A stretch of DNA of 64,000 bases from Flavobacterium sp. CF136 (GTDB lineage: Bacteria; Bacteroidota; Bacteroidia; Flavobacteriales; Flavobacteriaceae), in assembly GCF_000282055.1 (NCBI RefSeq), contig NZ_AKJZ01000007.1, forward strand, positions 182,089-246,088, read 5' to 3'. Every line of letters begins with the position of its first letter. The stretch's first letter is position 1. Shown piece after piece: positions 9,949 to 18,120 of this stretch. The translations under genes were made by a program, and so were the position numbers. The notes beneath the pieces are model-generated. The model saw only the letters and a program-made list of their open reading frames with translations, ran no database searches and was not told the origin of the DNA.

Positions 9949-10566
9949 ATGAAAACAAATTTTTTAAAACTTTCTCTTTTTACATTAGTTCTTTTTATAG
10001 CATCTTGTAATAATGATGATAATGATGCAACTCCGGTAGCTGAAACTAAAACAGTTTCTAATCTTTATGCACCACAAACAGGTGGACAAGGACAAGCAGT
10101 TGGCGGTGAATTTACAAAATTCAGTTTTTCAGAAAACAAAATCGTAACCGATAGTAATTGGGATATTGCTTTCCGTGGAACGACTATTATTGTAAATGGA
10201 GGAGCTAAAATTGGTATTACTGATGAGCCGGAAAGAACTGGAACTGGAGCAGTAAGTATCGTTTCTGGTACATTTGCTGGTGTAACGACATTTCCTTTAG
10301 CAACCACTTTTGCTCAGGATGGTGCCTCAACTTATGCAATTCCGACAGGAAGCGGAAATGGATGGTACAGCTATAATTCATCAACAAACATTATTTCACC
10401 TCTTGCAGGAAAAGTATTTGTAGTAAAAACTCATGATGGGAAATATGCAAAATTTGAAATCTTAAGCTATTATCAAAATGCACCGACAACACCGGACGCA
10501 ACATCAGTGGCAAGATATTTTACTTTCAATTTTGCATATCAGGCTAACAGCACTACAACATTCTAA
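9949..10566 (+). CDS. HmuY-like heme-binding lipoprotein
   Basis: A 205-residue lipoprotein with the lipobox LFIASC (Cys20) followed by an Asn/Asp-rich linker. The fold signature FTKFSFSENKIVTDSNWDIAFRG and the C-terminal SVARYFTFNFAYQ are typical of HmuY proteins. These sit on the outer membrane and take heme from host or environmental carriers for delivery to the TonB receptor. It directly follows that receptor in one transcription unit and precedes a terminator. Family membership is clear; the heme ligands cannot be assigned by eye. Confidence 0.85.
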   Translation: MKTNFLKLSLFTLVLFIASCNNDDNDATPVAETKTVSNLYAPQTGGQGQAVGGEFTKFSFSENKIVTDSNWDIAFRGTTIIVNGGAKIGITDEPERTGTGAVSIVSGTFAGVTTFPLATTFAQDGASTYAIPTGSGNGWYSYNSSTNIISPLAGKVFVVKTHDGKYAKFEILSYYQNAPTTPDATSVARYFTFNFAYQANSTTTF

Positions 10567-10671
10567 GAAAACACTTTAGTTGTACAAATGTAGTTTTGTT
10601 TTTAAAAATGCATGATAAAACTACTTTAAAGTTTAGTTAGTTGGTAACTTGGTTTTTTTTATTTTTTTTTG

Positions 10672-10704
10672 AAAGAGGTTAGATTTATCTGGCCTCTTTT
10701 TTTA
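10672..10704 (+). terminator. Terminator of the heme-uptake operon
   Basis: The stem AAAGAGG...CCTCTTT with extra TAGAT/ATCT pairing is followed by eight or more T. It lies about 105 bases after the HmuY-like gene. Confidence 0.8.
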
Positions 10705-10738
10705 TTGTTAAAAAGGATTATAAATTAATGTTTAATCC

Positions 10739-10746
10739 TATCTTTG
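10739..10746 (+). promoter_or_regulatory. Candidate -7 box for the O-acetylation operon
   Basis: TATCTTTG matches TANNTTTG about 80 bases before the GTG start of the first SGNH gene. No good TTTG is seen at the -33 position. Confidence 0.35.
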
Positions 10747-10825
10747 CGCAGATTTTTTTATAAGGAATTAACAGGAATTTAAATTAATTTTTTGTGAATT
10801 TATTCTTCAAATACATAAGTACTAA

Positions 10826-12304
10826 GTGAATACAAAATCATATTTTTTTCAGTCTTTTGCAATTGTAGCATTAGCATTCATAGCTTTCATTGGATTTAAA
10901 CAAGTTTTACCGAATAAAATTTTTTCGGATACTAAAGTTGATCCCAAAAATATACTTATCGACAGGCTGCTTTTAGAATCGGTAGTCAAAGATTCCCTGT
11001 CTCAAAATGGGGATAGTATTAATGAAGATGAGCAAAATCTCGATAACGAAGAAATTATTTTTGATGCTTCCGAAGGTATCGAATTCCCATCTGAAACTTT
11101 TGATGATTATAAAGGATATCAATACCTGATTTCTTTTTATGAAAAATTATATCAGCTTGAAAAAAATCCACAATCTAAAGTTCGTATTGCTTATTATGGC
11201 GACTCTATGACTGATGGCGATTTAATCGTACAGGATATCCGAATGAATTATCAGGAACGTTTCGGTGGAAGTGGAGTTGGTTTTGTTTCGATAATCTCAG
11301 AATCATCTGCATCAAGAGGCTCAGTAAAAACACTGTTTTCAAAAAACTGGAAAACGCAATCGTATTTAAATGTAAAAAGGCCAATAAGTCCTTTTGGGGT
11401 AAACGGACATGTGTTCTTTGCAAACGATAAAACAAATACTACGTGGGTGCAATATGAAGCAGGACGTAATAAATTTTCGACGACTTTAGACAATCCAACC
11501 TTATTTTACGGGAAATCATCCAAAAAAGGAAATGTGAGTTTTATTATCGGTAAGGATACATTGCGAAAAAACCTCGTTCCTAATAATTTGGTCAACACAT
11601 TAAAAGTAACTTCAGGAAGTATAAAAGCATTCAAAGCAAATTTTACCCAGTCAGATTCAATCCCGATTTATGGTTTTAATTTTGATAACGGAAGCGGAGT
11701 TCATGTAGATAACTTTTCACAAAGAGGAAATTCCGGATTGCCAATTTCAATGTTTAATGCCAGTGTAATGCAGGCGTTTAATAACAATCTGAAGTATGAC
11801 CTTATTGTTTTGCATTACGGAACCAATGTGTTGAATTACGGGACCAAAAATTATTCCTGGTATCAAAAAGGGATGAAAAAAACAGTAAATAAAATAAAAG
11901 AGTCTTTTCCGGGAGTTTCAATTTTGATCGTTTCAACAGCTGATAAATCGACCAAATATGATCTTGAAATGAAAACGGATTCTGCAGTAGTTCCTTTAAT
12001 GAAGGCCCAAAAGAGATATGCTCTCGAAACTGAATCAGGATTTGTAAATCTGTATACATTAATGGGCGGTGACGGATCTATGGTAAAATGGACGGATGAA
12101 TCGCCTGTAAGAGCTAACAAAGATTATACGCATTTTAACCAAAGAGGAGCAAAAGCAATAGGCAATTTATTATATAATCAGCTGAATAAAGGTTACGAAC
12201 AATATAAGGTATTGCGTGAAAAACGTGATGCAGGAGGTGATAAGCCTGTTAGAAAAACTAAAACAGATTCCGTAACTGTTATAAAAGATAGTATAGATGA
12301 ATAA
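10826..12304 (+). CDS. SGNH/GDSL-family hydrolase, envelope-anchored
   Basis: 492 residues starting at GTG; the start is set by the membrane anchor that follows (FAIVALAFIAFIGF, residues 11-24). The SGNH core begins near residue 118: IAYYGDSMTDGD holds nucleophile Ser127, LHYGTNVLNYG supplies the Asn block, and DYTHFNQRGA supplies the Asp-x-x-His pair. Such domains remove or transfer acetyl groups on glycans. Its end overlaps the next SGNH gene by eight bases, and an MBOAT acyltransferase follows, so a role in surface-glycan O-acetylation is inferred. The acidic segment at residues 55-90 is probably a linker. Confidence 0.8.
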   Translation: MNTKSYFFQSFAIVALAFIAFIGFKQVLPNKIFSDTKVDPKNILIDRLLLESVVKDSLSQNGDSINEDEQNLDNEEIIFDASEGIEFPSETFDDYKGYQYLISFYEKLYQLEKNPQSKVRIAYYGDSMTDGDLIVQDIRMNYQERFGGSGVGFVSIISESSASRGSVKTLFSKNWKTQSYLNVKRPISPFGVNGHVFFANDKTNTTWVQYEAGRNKFSTTLDNPTLFYGKSSKKGNVSFIIGKDTLRKNLVPNNLVNTLKVTSGSIKAFKANFTQSDSIPIYGFNFDNGSGVHVDNFSQRGNSGLPISMFNASVMQAFNNNLKYDLIVLHYGTNVLNYGTKNYSWYQKGMKKTVNKIKESFPGVSILIVSTADKSTKYDLEMKTDSAVVPLMKAQKRYALETESGFVNLYTLMGGDGSMVKWTDESPVRANKDYTHFNQRGAKAIGNLLYNQLNKGYEQYKVLREKRDAGGDKPVRKTKTDSVTVIKDSIDE

Positions 12305-13718
12305 ACTAATTATTTTCTTTTGCTGCCTTTTATTGTCGGCAAATAGTAAAGCGCAAAAGTCAGTCTCACTTTCAACAATTAAAAATATGATTAGTAAAAT
12401 CGATACCGCAACGATTGAAGTCTATACAGGGAATCATCTTTATAATGCTAAAGTATTAGAAAGTGTTTTTACCAAATTAAAAGAGAATGAGGTTAGTAAT
12501 AATCAGAAAATAAATATTGTTCATATAGGTGACTCTCATATTCAGGGAGATTTAATGACCAATGAAATCAGGAAAAAACTGCAGCAAAAATTTGGCAATG
12601 CAGGACGCGGCCTTGTATTTCCTTATCAGTTGGCGAGAACAAACGGTTCTTATAATGAACGATTTTATTCAAACAGAAAATGGGAGAGTTACCGAAATAT
12701 TTACCCTGCCAAAAAGAATCCTGTAGGTGTAAGCGGAATTGGGCTTTGGAGAGATAATGCCGGTTTTGTAATCGAATTGAATGTAAAGGATAAAGCCTAT
12801 AAGTTTAATTCAATTCATATTATTACCCCTCAAAACCAGAAAATGTTTGATTTGGCTTTGTCATCCAAAACAAATATTATCCAGTCTACAGAACCAAAAA
12901 TAGTAACACATAGAATCAAAAAAGGCGAAGCGATTTCTGTAATTGCAAATAAATACAATATTTCAGTTGCTGAAATAAAAAGAGCAAATGGACTAAAATC
13001 GAATAATATTCGTGCAGGAAGAACATTGAGAATTCCAACAAACGAAACAAAACCAAAAACCATTAAAAATTCAGAATTTGTTCCTCTAAACATGGAATCT
13101 GATTCTTTCTCTTATTATTATAATTCAGAAAAAGCATTAGAGAAAATTTACCTGATTCCGGATAAAAATGCAACGAAATATGAGCTTAACGGAATTGTTT
13201 TAGAGAAAAATACTCCGGGAGTAACCTATAGTGGTATTGGGGTAAACGGTGCTAAGTTCTCAGATTATAATAAATACCCATTGTTTTTTGAACAATTAAA
13301 AGCATTACATCCTGATTTGTTGATTTTTTCACTCGGGACAAATGAAAGTTACGACAATATGGAAGGTTCTGCTTATATCAGGCAATTACGCGAATTTATA
13401 AGTAACCTGAAAGAACACAATGTCGATGCTCCAATAATTGTGATGACGCCGCCGCCATCTTTGCACAGAAGAAGAAAGCCAAATGTTTACATTAAGGAGT
13501 ATGCAGAACGTATTAATAGCGCAGCAGAGAAAGATGATTTTGCAGTTTGGGATTTATATGATGAGTTTGGAGGTTTAAATGGAGTCCGGGAATTAAGAGC
13601 ACAAGGATTAATTGGGCCGGATTTCGTTCATTATTCTAAAAAAGGATATGAAAAACAAGGAAAACTGTTTACAGAAGCGTTTTTAAAAGCATACGATAAT
13701 TTTAAATCAAAAAAGTAA
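12297..13718 (+). CDS. SGNH/GDSL-family hydrolase with inserted LysM domain
   Basis: 473 residues with a signal peptide (ending ANSKAQ, residue 20). The SGNH core starts at VHIGDSHIQGD (Ser80), continues at FSLGTNESYDN and closes with DFVHYSKKGY (Asp-x-x-His). A complete LysM motif is inserted at about residues 203-247 (KKGEAISVIANKYNISVAEI ... GRTLRIPT), which should tether the enzyme to peptidoglycan or another GlcNAc polymer. It overlaps the preceding gene by eight bases and ends one base before the MBOAT start. Together these look like the extracytoplasmic esterase/transferase parts of an acetylation system. Confidence 0.85.
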   Translation: MNKLIIFFCCLLLSANSKAQKSVSLSTIKNMISKIDTATIEVYTGNHLYNAKVLESVFTKLKENEVSNNQKINIVHIGDSHIQGDLMTNEIRKKLQQKFGNAGRGLVFPYQLARTNGSYNERFYSNRKWESYRNIYPAKKNPVGVSGIGLWRDNAGFVIELNVKDKAYKFNSIHIITPQNQKMFDLALSSKTNIIQSTEPKIVTHRIKKGEAISVIANKYNISVAEIKRANGLKSNNIRAGRTLRIPTNETKPKTIKNSEFVPLNMESDSFSYYYNSEKALEKIYLIPDKNATKYELNGIVLEKNTPGVTYSGIGVNGAKFSDYNKYPLFFEQLKALHPDLLIFSLGTNESYDNMEGSAYIRQLREFISNLKEHNVDAPIIVMTPPPSLHRRRKPNVYIKEYAERINSAAEKDDFAVWDLYDEFGGLNGVRELRAQGLIGPDFVHYSKKGYEKQGKLFTEAFLKAYDNFKSKK

Positions 13719-13719
13719 G

Positions 13720-15402
13720 TTGATAACAAGTAATAGCATAAATGACTGGTTTGTTCATAATTTTGGAGAAATCACATTAGAGCAGGTTAAAAGTTGGTTC
13801 ATATATAATCCCGAAGAAAAGTTATTATTCAATACAGGTTTGTTTCTTGGATTGTTTTTAGTTTTCTATTTTGTATACGCCTTTTTACGTAAAACATTTT
13901 ATTTACGACTAACATACGTAATTCTTTTTTCGCTTTTCTTTTATTATAAGTCAAGCGGGATATACTTTTTGTTATTATTGCTTTCTTCTGTTGTAGATTA
14001 TGGCCTGAGCCAGATTATTTACAGACAAAAAAAAGACACAGCAAAGAAAATATATCTTATAATAAGCGTCATCCTAAATTTAGGATTGCTGGCTTATTTT
14101 AAATACATGAACTTTATGATTGTTACATACAATGATATGTTCAATGGTAATTTTGAATTGCATGATGTTTTTCTTCCGGTCGGGATTTCGTTCTATACTT
14201 TTCAGTCGATGAGTTATATTATTGAAATTTATCGTGAAGAAATCAAACCAACCAAAAATTATATCGAATATTTATTCTTCGTTTCATTTTTTCCACAATT
14301 AGTTGCCGGGCCAATTGTACGTGCAAAAGATTTTCTTCCGCAGATTTATCAAAAATTAAATCTCACCAAACAAGATGTAAACAATGCATTATTTCTTATT
14401 ATTGGAGGATTAATCAAAAAAACAGTTATTTCAAATTATATATCGATAAACTTTGTAGATCGTGTTTTTGATACCCCGATGACTTACACGTCATTCGAGA
14501 ATTTAATGGCTTCTTACGGATATGCCATTCAGATTTATTGTGATTTTTCAGGATATTCGGATATGGCAATAGGAATTGCTTTGTTACTTGGATTTAAATT
14601 GCCGGCTAACTTTAGAACACCTTATAAATCAACATCAATTACCGATTTCTGGAGAAGATGGCACATTTCGTTGTCAACCTGGTTAAAAGATTTTTTATAT
14701 ATTTCTATTGGAGGAAACCGCGAAGGATCTTTTGCAGGGTTTCTTTTTCCGAGCTTATTCTTCTTCGGATTATTGCTTTGGGGAATTACAAATATCAATG
14801 TTAGTATAATTCCATTAATTATTGCAGGCAGCTCAATTGTTGTTTTTGCCCTGACATTTTTACTTTCAAATAAACGAAATCAAACTACTGTCACTAATTT
14901 TAATTTGTTTACAACAATGCTTTTAGGAGGATTGTGGCACGGAGCAGGAGCTCAGTTTATTATTTGGGGAGCCTTACACGGGTTGGCATTGGCAGTGCAT
15001 AAAATATTTTTAGAATTTTTCCCATCCAAAAAAGAAGGTAAAAGTTCCGTTTTATGGACTTTCTTTTCAATTGTTATTACATTCCATTTTGTGGTTTTTT
15101 GCTGGATATTTTTCCGTGCAAGAGATTTTGATACAGCCCTGCAGGTAATCAATAATATTGGTCAGTTAACATTCGAGCCGGAACAATGGAAAGCAATAAT
15201 CTTCGGATACAAAAATGTATTTTTATTAATGCTTTTTGGTTATGTTTGGCACTTTCTGCCTGAAGTATTTACAAACGGAATGAAATCTGTTTTTGATAAA
15301 ACGCCATTATTAATCAAAGCGATAATTTTAGGCTTTGTATACTGGATTGTTTATGCGACAGCCGTTGCAGGTTCTCAGCCATTTATTTATTTCCAATTCT
15401 AA
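13720..15402 (+). CDS. MBOAT-family membrane O-acyltransferase (AlgI-like)
   Basis: 560 residues, TTG start one base after the previous stop. Many membrane segments, with the MBOAT signatures PVGISFYTFQSMSYIIEIYR, QLVAGPIVRAKDFLPQI, DFWRRWHISLSTWLKDFLYI and the active-site histidine block GGLWHGAGAQFIIWGALHG. AlgI/PatA-type proteins pass acetyl groups across the cytoplasmic membrane to periplasmic SGNH partners. The two SGNH genes upstream fit that partnership exactly. The acceptor glycan is not known; LysM on one partner points to the cell wall. Confidence 0.92.
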   Translation: MITSNSINDWFVHNFGEITLEQVKSWFIYNPEEKLLFNTGLFLGLFLVFYFVYAFLRKTFYLRLTYVILFSLFFYYKSSGIYFLLLLLSSVVDYGLSQIIYRQKKDTAKKIYLIISVILNLGLLAYFKYMNFMIVTYNDMFNGNFELHDVFLPVGISFYTFQSMSYIIEIYREEIKPTKNYIEYLFFVSFFPQLVAGPIVRAKDFLPQIYQKLNLTKQDVNNALFLIIGGLIKKTVISNYISINFVDRVFDTPMTYTSFENLMASYGYAIQIYCDFSGYSDMAIGIALLLGFKLPANFRTPYKSTSITDFWRRWHISLSTWLKDFLYISIGGNREGSFAGFLFPSLFFFGLLLWGITNINVSIIPLIIAGSSIVVFALTFLLSNKRNQTTVTNFNLFTTMLLGGLWHGAGAQFIIWGALHGLALAVHKIFLEFFPSKKEGKSSVLWTFFSIVITFHFVVFCWIFFRARDFDTALQVINNIGQLTFEPEQWKAIIFGYKNVFLLMLFGYVWHFLPEVFTNGMKSVFDKTPLLIKAIILGFVYWIVYATAVAGSQPFIYFQF

Positions 15403-15430
15403 AATCTTTTTTTTAGGAGTATAAAAATGG

Positions 15431-15524
15431 TAAGGAGCTGATTCCCGTCATCCGCTGTATCTTTTCCCGGCTAAAGGAGCCGGAAAAAGGATGCCGCTGC
15501 TGCCGGGGCTAAAAAAAGCAGAGG
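15431..15524. repeat. Interspersed palindromic repeat, GGAGCTGATTCCCG type
   Basis: A GC-richer block in an AT-rich gap runs GGAGCTGATTCCCG, ATCCGCTGTATC, an imperfect stem TTTCCCGGCT/GAGCCGGAAAA, GGATGCCGCTGC and GGGGCTAAAAAAA. The composition differs sharply from its surroundings and it has no open frame. From general knowledge, closely similar blocks are scattered between genes in Flavobacterium chromosomes. It lies just after the MBOAT operon and may also help end its transcription. Confidence 0.65.
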
Positions 15525-15569
15525 TAGAAGACCAATTCGAAACACATCAAAAAGAAGCTATATGAGTTT

Positions 15570-15680
15570 TGAGAAGTGAAATTGTAAAAGTTGCTTCATC
15601 GATCTTATATGATTCAGAAGTGATGGGCGATGGATTAATGTAATTTAAAAAGATCTAAAAAAGTTTTCTTTTCATAAAAA
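15570..15680 (+). pseudogene. Decayed fragment of a TonB-receptor plug domain
   Basis: The stretch beginning GAAATTGTAAAAG aligns almost base for base with 8251-8350 of the HmuR-like receptor gene. Shared runs include ATTGTAAA, TTATATG, TTCAGAAG, ATGGG and ATTAATGTAATT. Translated, it reads EIVKVASSILYDSEVMGDGLM then stop, against EIVKGASSALYGSEAMGGVIN in the intact receptor. Stops and small gaps end the frame, and neither a start nor a barrel remains. It is a relic of a second receptor or of a duplication. Confidence 0.65.
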
Positions 15681-15711
15681 TGCCCCAAAATAGTGTCTAA
15701 CTTTTGGGGCA
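15676..15711 (-). terminator. Terminator of the six-gene redox operon
   Basis: TGCCCCAAAA (15681-15690) and TTTTGGGGCA (15702-15711) form a perfect 10-bp stem. On the minus strand it is followed by five T, about 55 bases after the DOMON gene stop. Confidence 0.85.
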
Positions 15712-15767
15712 GTTCAAATTTTAACCTTTTTTTATAAAACCAATATTATAAAGTAGATATCAGGACA

Positions 15768-16568
15768 CTAATTAAGAATTATTTTTTTCCAGGTTTTTTC
15801 CGAACCATTTTGTAATTCGATTAGATAGAGCCCTTTTTGTAAACTTTTTAAAGATACTTCAACAGTATTATTAGACTTGTCTTTTACATCAATGGTTTGA
15901 ACTAATGATCCTGTTTGAGAATATACAGTTATTTTATCCAGGCCAGTTTTTGTTTCCACACTGAAATTCCCGTTTGAAGGATTTGGATAAATAGAAGAAG
16001 TTTTTAAACTAAAATCGTCTACACCCAAAGTAGTAGATAAAGGAACATCTACACTATACCCACGATTTCCTCCTCCGTGATTACTTAATGCGTAACCGGC
16101 AGAACTTCTTCGTGCCCAGGCAAAATCAATAGAAGTATTAGCATAATTAAATGTATAATCATTAGGATCTCCGGTCGATAAATTTCGTTCAGCTATTATA
16201 GTTCTGATTGCAGGAGAGGAAGCAGAAGTTCCCGTGTCAGAAGTTACTGTCCAGTTTTGCGAGCCATCCGTATTTGGAGGTACTCCTATATCATTATGGT
16301 TTCCGTCAACTAATGTAGATATAGTTCCATTAGCATACACAAAATCTTGTCCCTCCTCCATACCTTGGCCTATTGCAAAACTTCCAAATTGCAATGCAAA
16401 CCATCTGTCAGAAGGCCCGGTAAGTTTTAATATTGCTTTTTGTGTGGTATTGTTTAATGTTAAATTTACCGTCATATTGGTTGACAAAGTAATGTCACCA
16501 GTTGTTTTTTGTTGAGCAAAAGAAGTTATACTGGTTGCTAAAATTGCTAAAAGAGTAATTTTTTTCAT
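15768..16568 (-). CDS. DOMON-domain secreted protein with T9SS sorting tail
   Basis: 266 residues: a signal peptide (1-19), a DOMON-like beta-sandwich (about 22-180), then a type A T9SS C-terminal domain (IYPNPSNGNFSVE ... GLYLIELQNGSEKTWKKIILN). The DOMON part shows RWFALQFG, GQGMEEGQDFVY, RNLSTGDPNDYTF and SIDFAWA. Met70 and His164 (SNHGGG) sit where heme-binding DOMON cytochromes place their axial ligands, so a surface b-type cytochrome is plausible but unproven; a sugar-binding DOMON is the alternative. It is the last gene of a six-gene operon that also holds a c-type cytochrome lipoprotein, six bases after the ankyrin gene. Confidence 0.75.
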   Translation of the reverse strand: MKKITLLAILATSITSFAQQKTTGDITLSTNMTVNLTLNNTTQKAILKLTGPSDRWFALQFGSFAIGQGMEEGQDFVYANGTISTLVDGNHNDIGVPPNTDGSQNWTVTSDTGTSASSPAIRTIIAERNLSTGDPNDYTFNYANTSIDFAWARRSSAGYALSNHGGGNRGYSVDVPLSTTLGVDDFSLKTSSIYPNPSNGNFSVETKTGLDKITVYSQTGSLVQTIDVKDKSNNTVEVSLKSLQKGLYLIELQNGSEKTWKKIILN

Positions 16569-16574
16569 GGGCGT

Positions 16575-17090
16575 TTATTTTAAGAGATTGATTATCTGTT
16601 CATTTTGTGAAAAAACAGCATATTCAAATGCTGTTTTTCCTTTCTTATCCTTAATTTTCTTGTCTGCATTATATTCTAATAGCAATTTTACTAATGCAGT
16701 GTTCTTGAATTGTACAGCCAACAACAGTGCTGTTGTTCCATTTGTATCTATAGCATTTGGATTGGCTTTTTTCTTTAATAATGATTTTACTAAGTCAGGT
16801 TGATTTTTATAAGTTGCAGCCATAAGTGCCGTTCCCATATCAGAATTATAGTTAATGTCTTTTACATTTTCTATTAAGAATTGGGCGACCTCAATATTTC
16901 CTCTATAGCAGGCCAGAATCAAAGGACTTGATTTATTTTCGTTAAGAGAATTAATCAAGTCCGGGTTTGATTTGTTTAGGTTTTGTATTTCTGCTAAGGT
17001 TCCATTTCGTGCAATATCAAAAACACTTTTGTTTTGTGCCTGAGAATTAAAAAAACATAATAATAGGGTAAGTAATAATAGTTTTTTCAT
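16575..17090 (-). CDS. Exported ankyrin-repeat protein
   Basis: 171 residues from the start at 17090; a longer frame to 17123 would run into the upstream YceI gene and push the signal peptide inward. The signal peptide is MKKLLLLTLLLCFFNSQAQ. Four to five ankyrin repeats follow, with clear units SPLILACYRGNIEVAQFLIE, TALMAATYKNQPDLVKSLLK and TALLLAVQFKNTALVKLLLE. Periplasmic ankyrin proteins act as protein-protein scaffolds, and some accompany peroxide-defence enzymes. It is the fifth gene of the redox operon. Partner unknown. Confidence 0.85.
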   Translation of the reverse strand: MKKLLLLTLLLCFFNSQAQNKSVFDIARNGTLAEIQNLNKSNPDLINSLNENKSSPLILACYRGNIEVAQFLIENVKDINYNSDMGTALMAATYKNQPDLVKSLLKKKANPNAIDTNGTTALLLAVQFKNTALVKLLLEYNADKKIKDKKGKTAFEYAVFSQNEQIINLLK

Positions 17091-17109
17091 GGTGAAATAG
17101 TTGCTTGAA

Positions 17110-17655
17110 TTAATTAGCTTCAAGAATAAAATTTATTGAAACTTTTACGTCTTGGGCAATTTTTCCTTTTACTAAACTTGGAATTTCAATTTTATAATCC
17201 TGTGGTTTAACTGAAATTGCACTTGTTGCCAGAATTTTTGCTCCATTTAAGGCAAGATTGATTTTAGTTTTTATCTTTTTCGTAACACCGTGTATGGTTA
17301 AATCACCTTCTAAATCATAAGTAGTTTTTGCAGCTGATAATTTTTTGGCATCAAAATTTAAAATCTTGCCTTTAAAAGTCGCTTTAGGGAATAAGGAAGA
17401 TTCCATATAATTTTCATTAAAATGTTCTTCCATTAAAGGAGCTTTGAATTTGAATGATTTTATCAAAGTCAAAGCCACAAAATCTCCCGTTGCTTTATCA
17501 AGAATGCAAGAAGTTGTTTTGTTTGATGCTGCTATTTCTTCAAAAGCAGGCATTGAAGCTTCAAATTTTACTTCTCCGGTTCGTGTTATCATTTTTTGTG
17601 AAAAAATTTGATTTCCCACCAATAAAAACAATGCTAATAATATTCCTTTTTTCAT
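17110..17655 (-). CDS. YceI-family periplasmic protein
   Basis: 181 residues with a signal peptide (ending GNQIFSQ). The YceI lipocalin-like barrel shows GEVKFEASMPAFEEIAASN, FPKATFKGKI and DLTIHGVTKKIKTKINLAL, ending VSINFILEA. The family binds long polyisoprenoids or similar amphiphiles and is repeatedly found near respiratory or b561-type redox genes. It lies between the c-type cytochrome gene (12 bases upstream) and the ankyrin gene in the same operon, which fits a quinone or isoprenoid carrier role. The ligand is inferred from the family. Confidence 0.9.
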   Translation of the reverse strand: MKKGILLALFLLVGNQIFSQKMITRTGEVKFEASMPAFEEIAASNKTTSCILDKATGDFVALTLIKSFKFKAPLMEEHFNENYMESSLFPKATFKGKILNFDAKKLSAAKTTYDLEGDLTIHGVTKKIKTKINLALNGAKILATSAISVKPQDYKIEIPSLVKGKIAQDVKVSINFILEAN

Positions 17656-17667
17656 TTTATATATAAT

Positions 17668-18015
17668 TTAATTTTTATATCCTTCTTTTTGCCAAAGTAT
17701 AATCATATCAATTGTTTGCCTTGGCATTGGTCCTGATCTTGGCATTACGTTCCCACAAGATTGGGTTTGATCAATTCGGCAGATTAAATTACCATTTTGG
17801 GTGGCATCTTTTACTTGCTCATAAGTTCCCAAAGTCGGAAATCTTCCTCCTGCTGAATGGCAACCGACGCAGTTTGCTTTTATTATAGTTTCAATATTGG
17901 CTGTATAAGTAGGTGCAGCTGATACAGGTTCTGAAATATCTTCGTAAGTTCTGGCTGTGCAGGAAACTAAAAATGTAGCACAGGTAAATAGTAATAATAG
18001 AATACTCTTTTTCAT
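17668..18015 (-). CDS. Small c-type cytochrome lipoprotein
   Basis: 115 residues. The lipobox LVSC puts the lipid on Cys19. A single heme-attachment motif CVGCH occupies residues 49-53 (IKANCVGCHSAGG). The likely distal Met lies in GNVMPRSGPMP, and the closing helix is IDMIILWQKEGYKN. This is a monoheme cytochrome held on a membrane surface, shuttling electrons between periplasmic or outer-membrane partners. It follows the DUF5777 barrel gene by 105 bases, the longest gap in the operon, in which I see no clear separate promoter. Confidence 0.88.
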   Translation of the reverse strand: MKKSILLLLFTCATFLVSCTARTYEDISEPVSAAPTYTANIETIIKANCVGCHSAGGRFPTLGTYEQVKDATQNGNLICRIDQTQSCGNVMPRSGPMPRQTIDMIILWQKEGYKN

Positions 18016-18120
18016 ATGTAGATAATATTTGTTTTTTTAAAGGAATATGGTATCGTCATTCTCGATTCTTGATTTGAATCATTGCGATTTCATATTTCAA
18101 CTTTAATTATTCTTGTTTCT

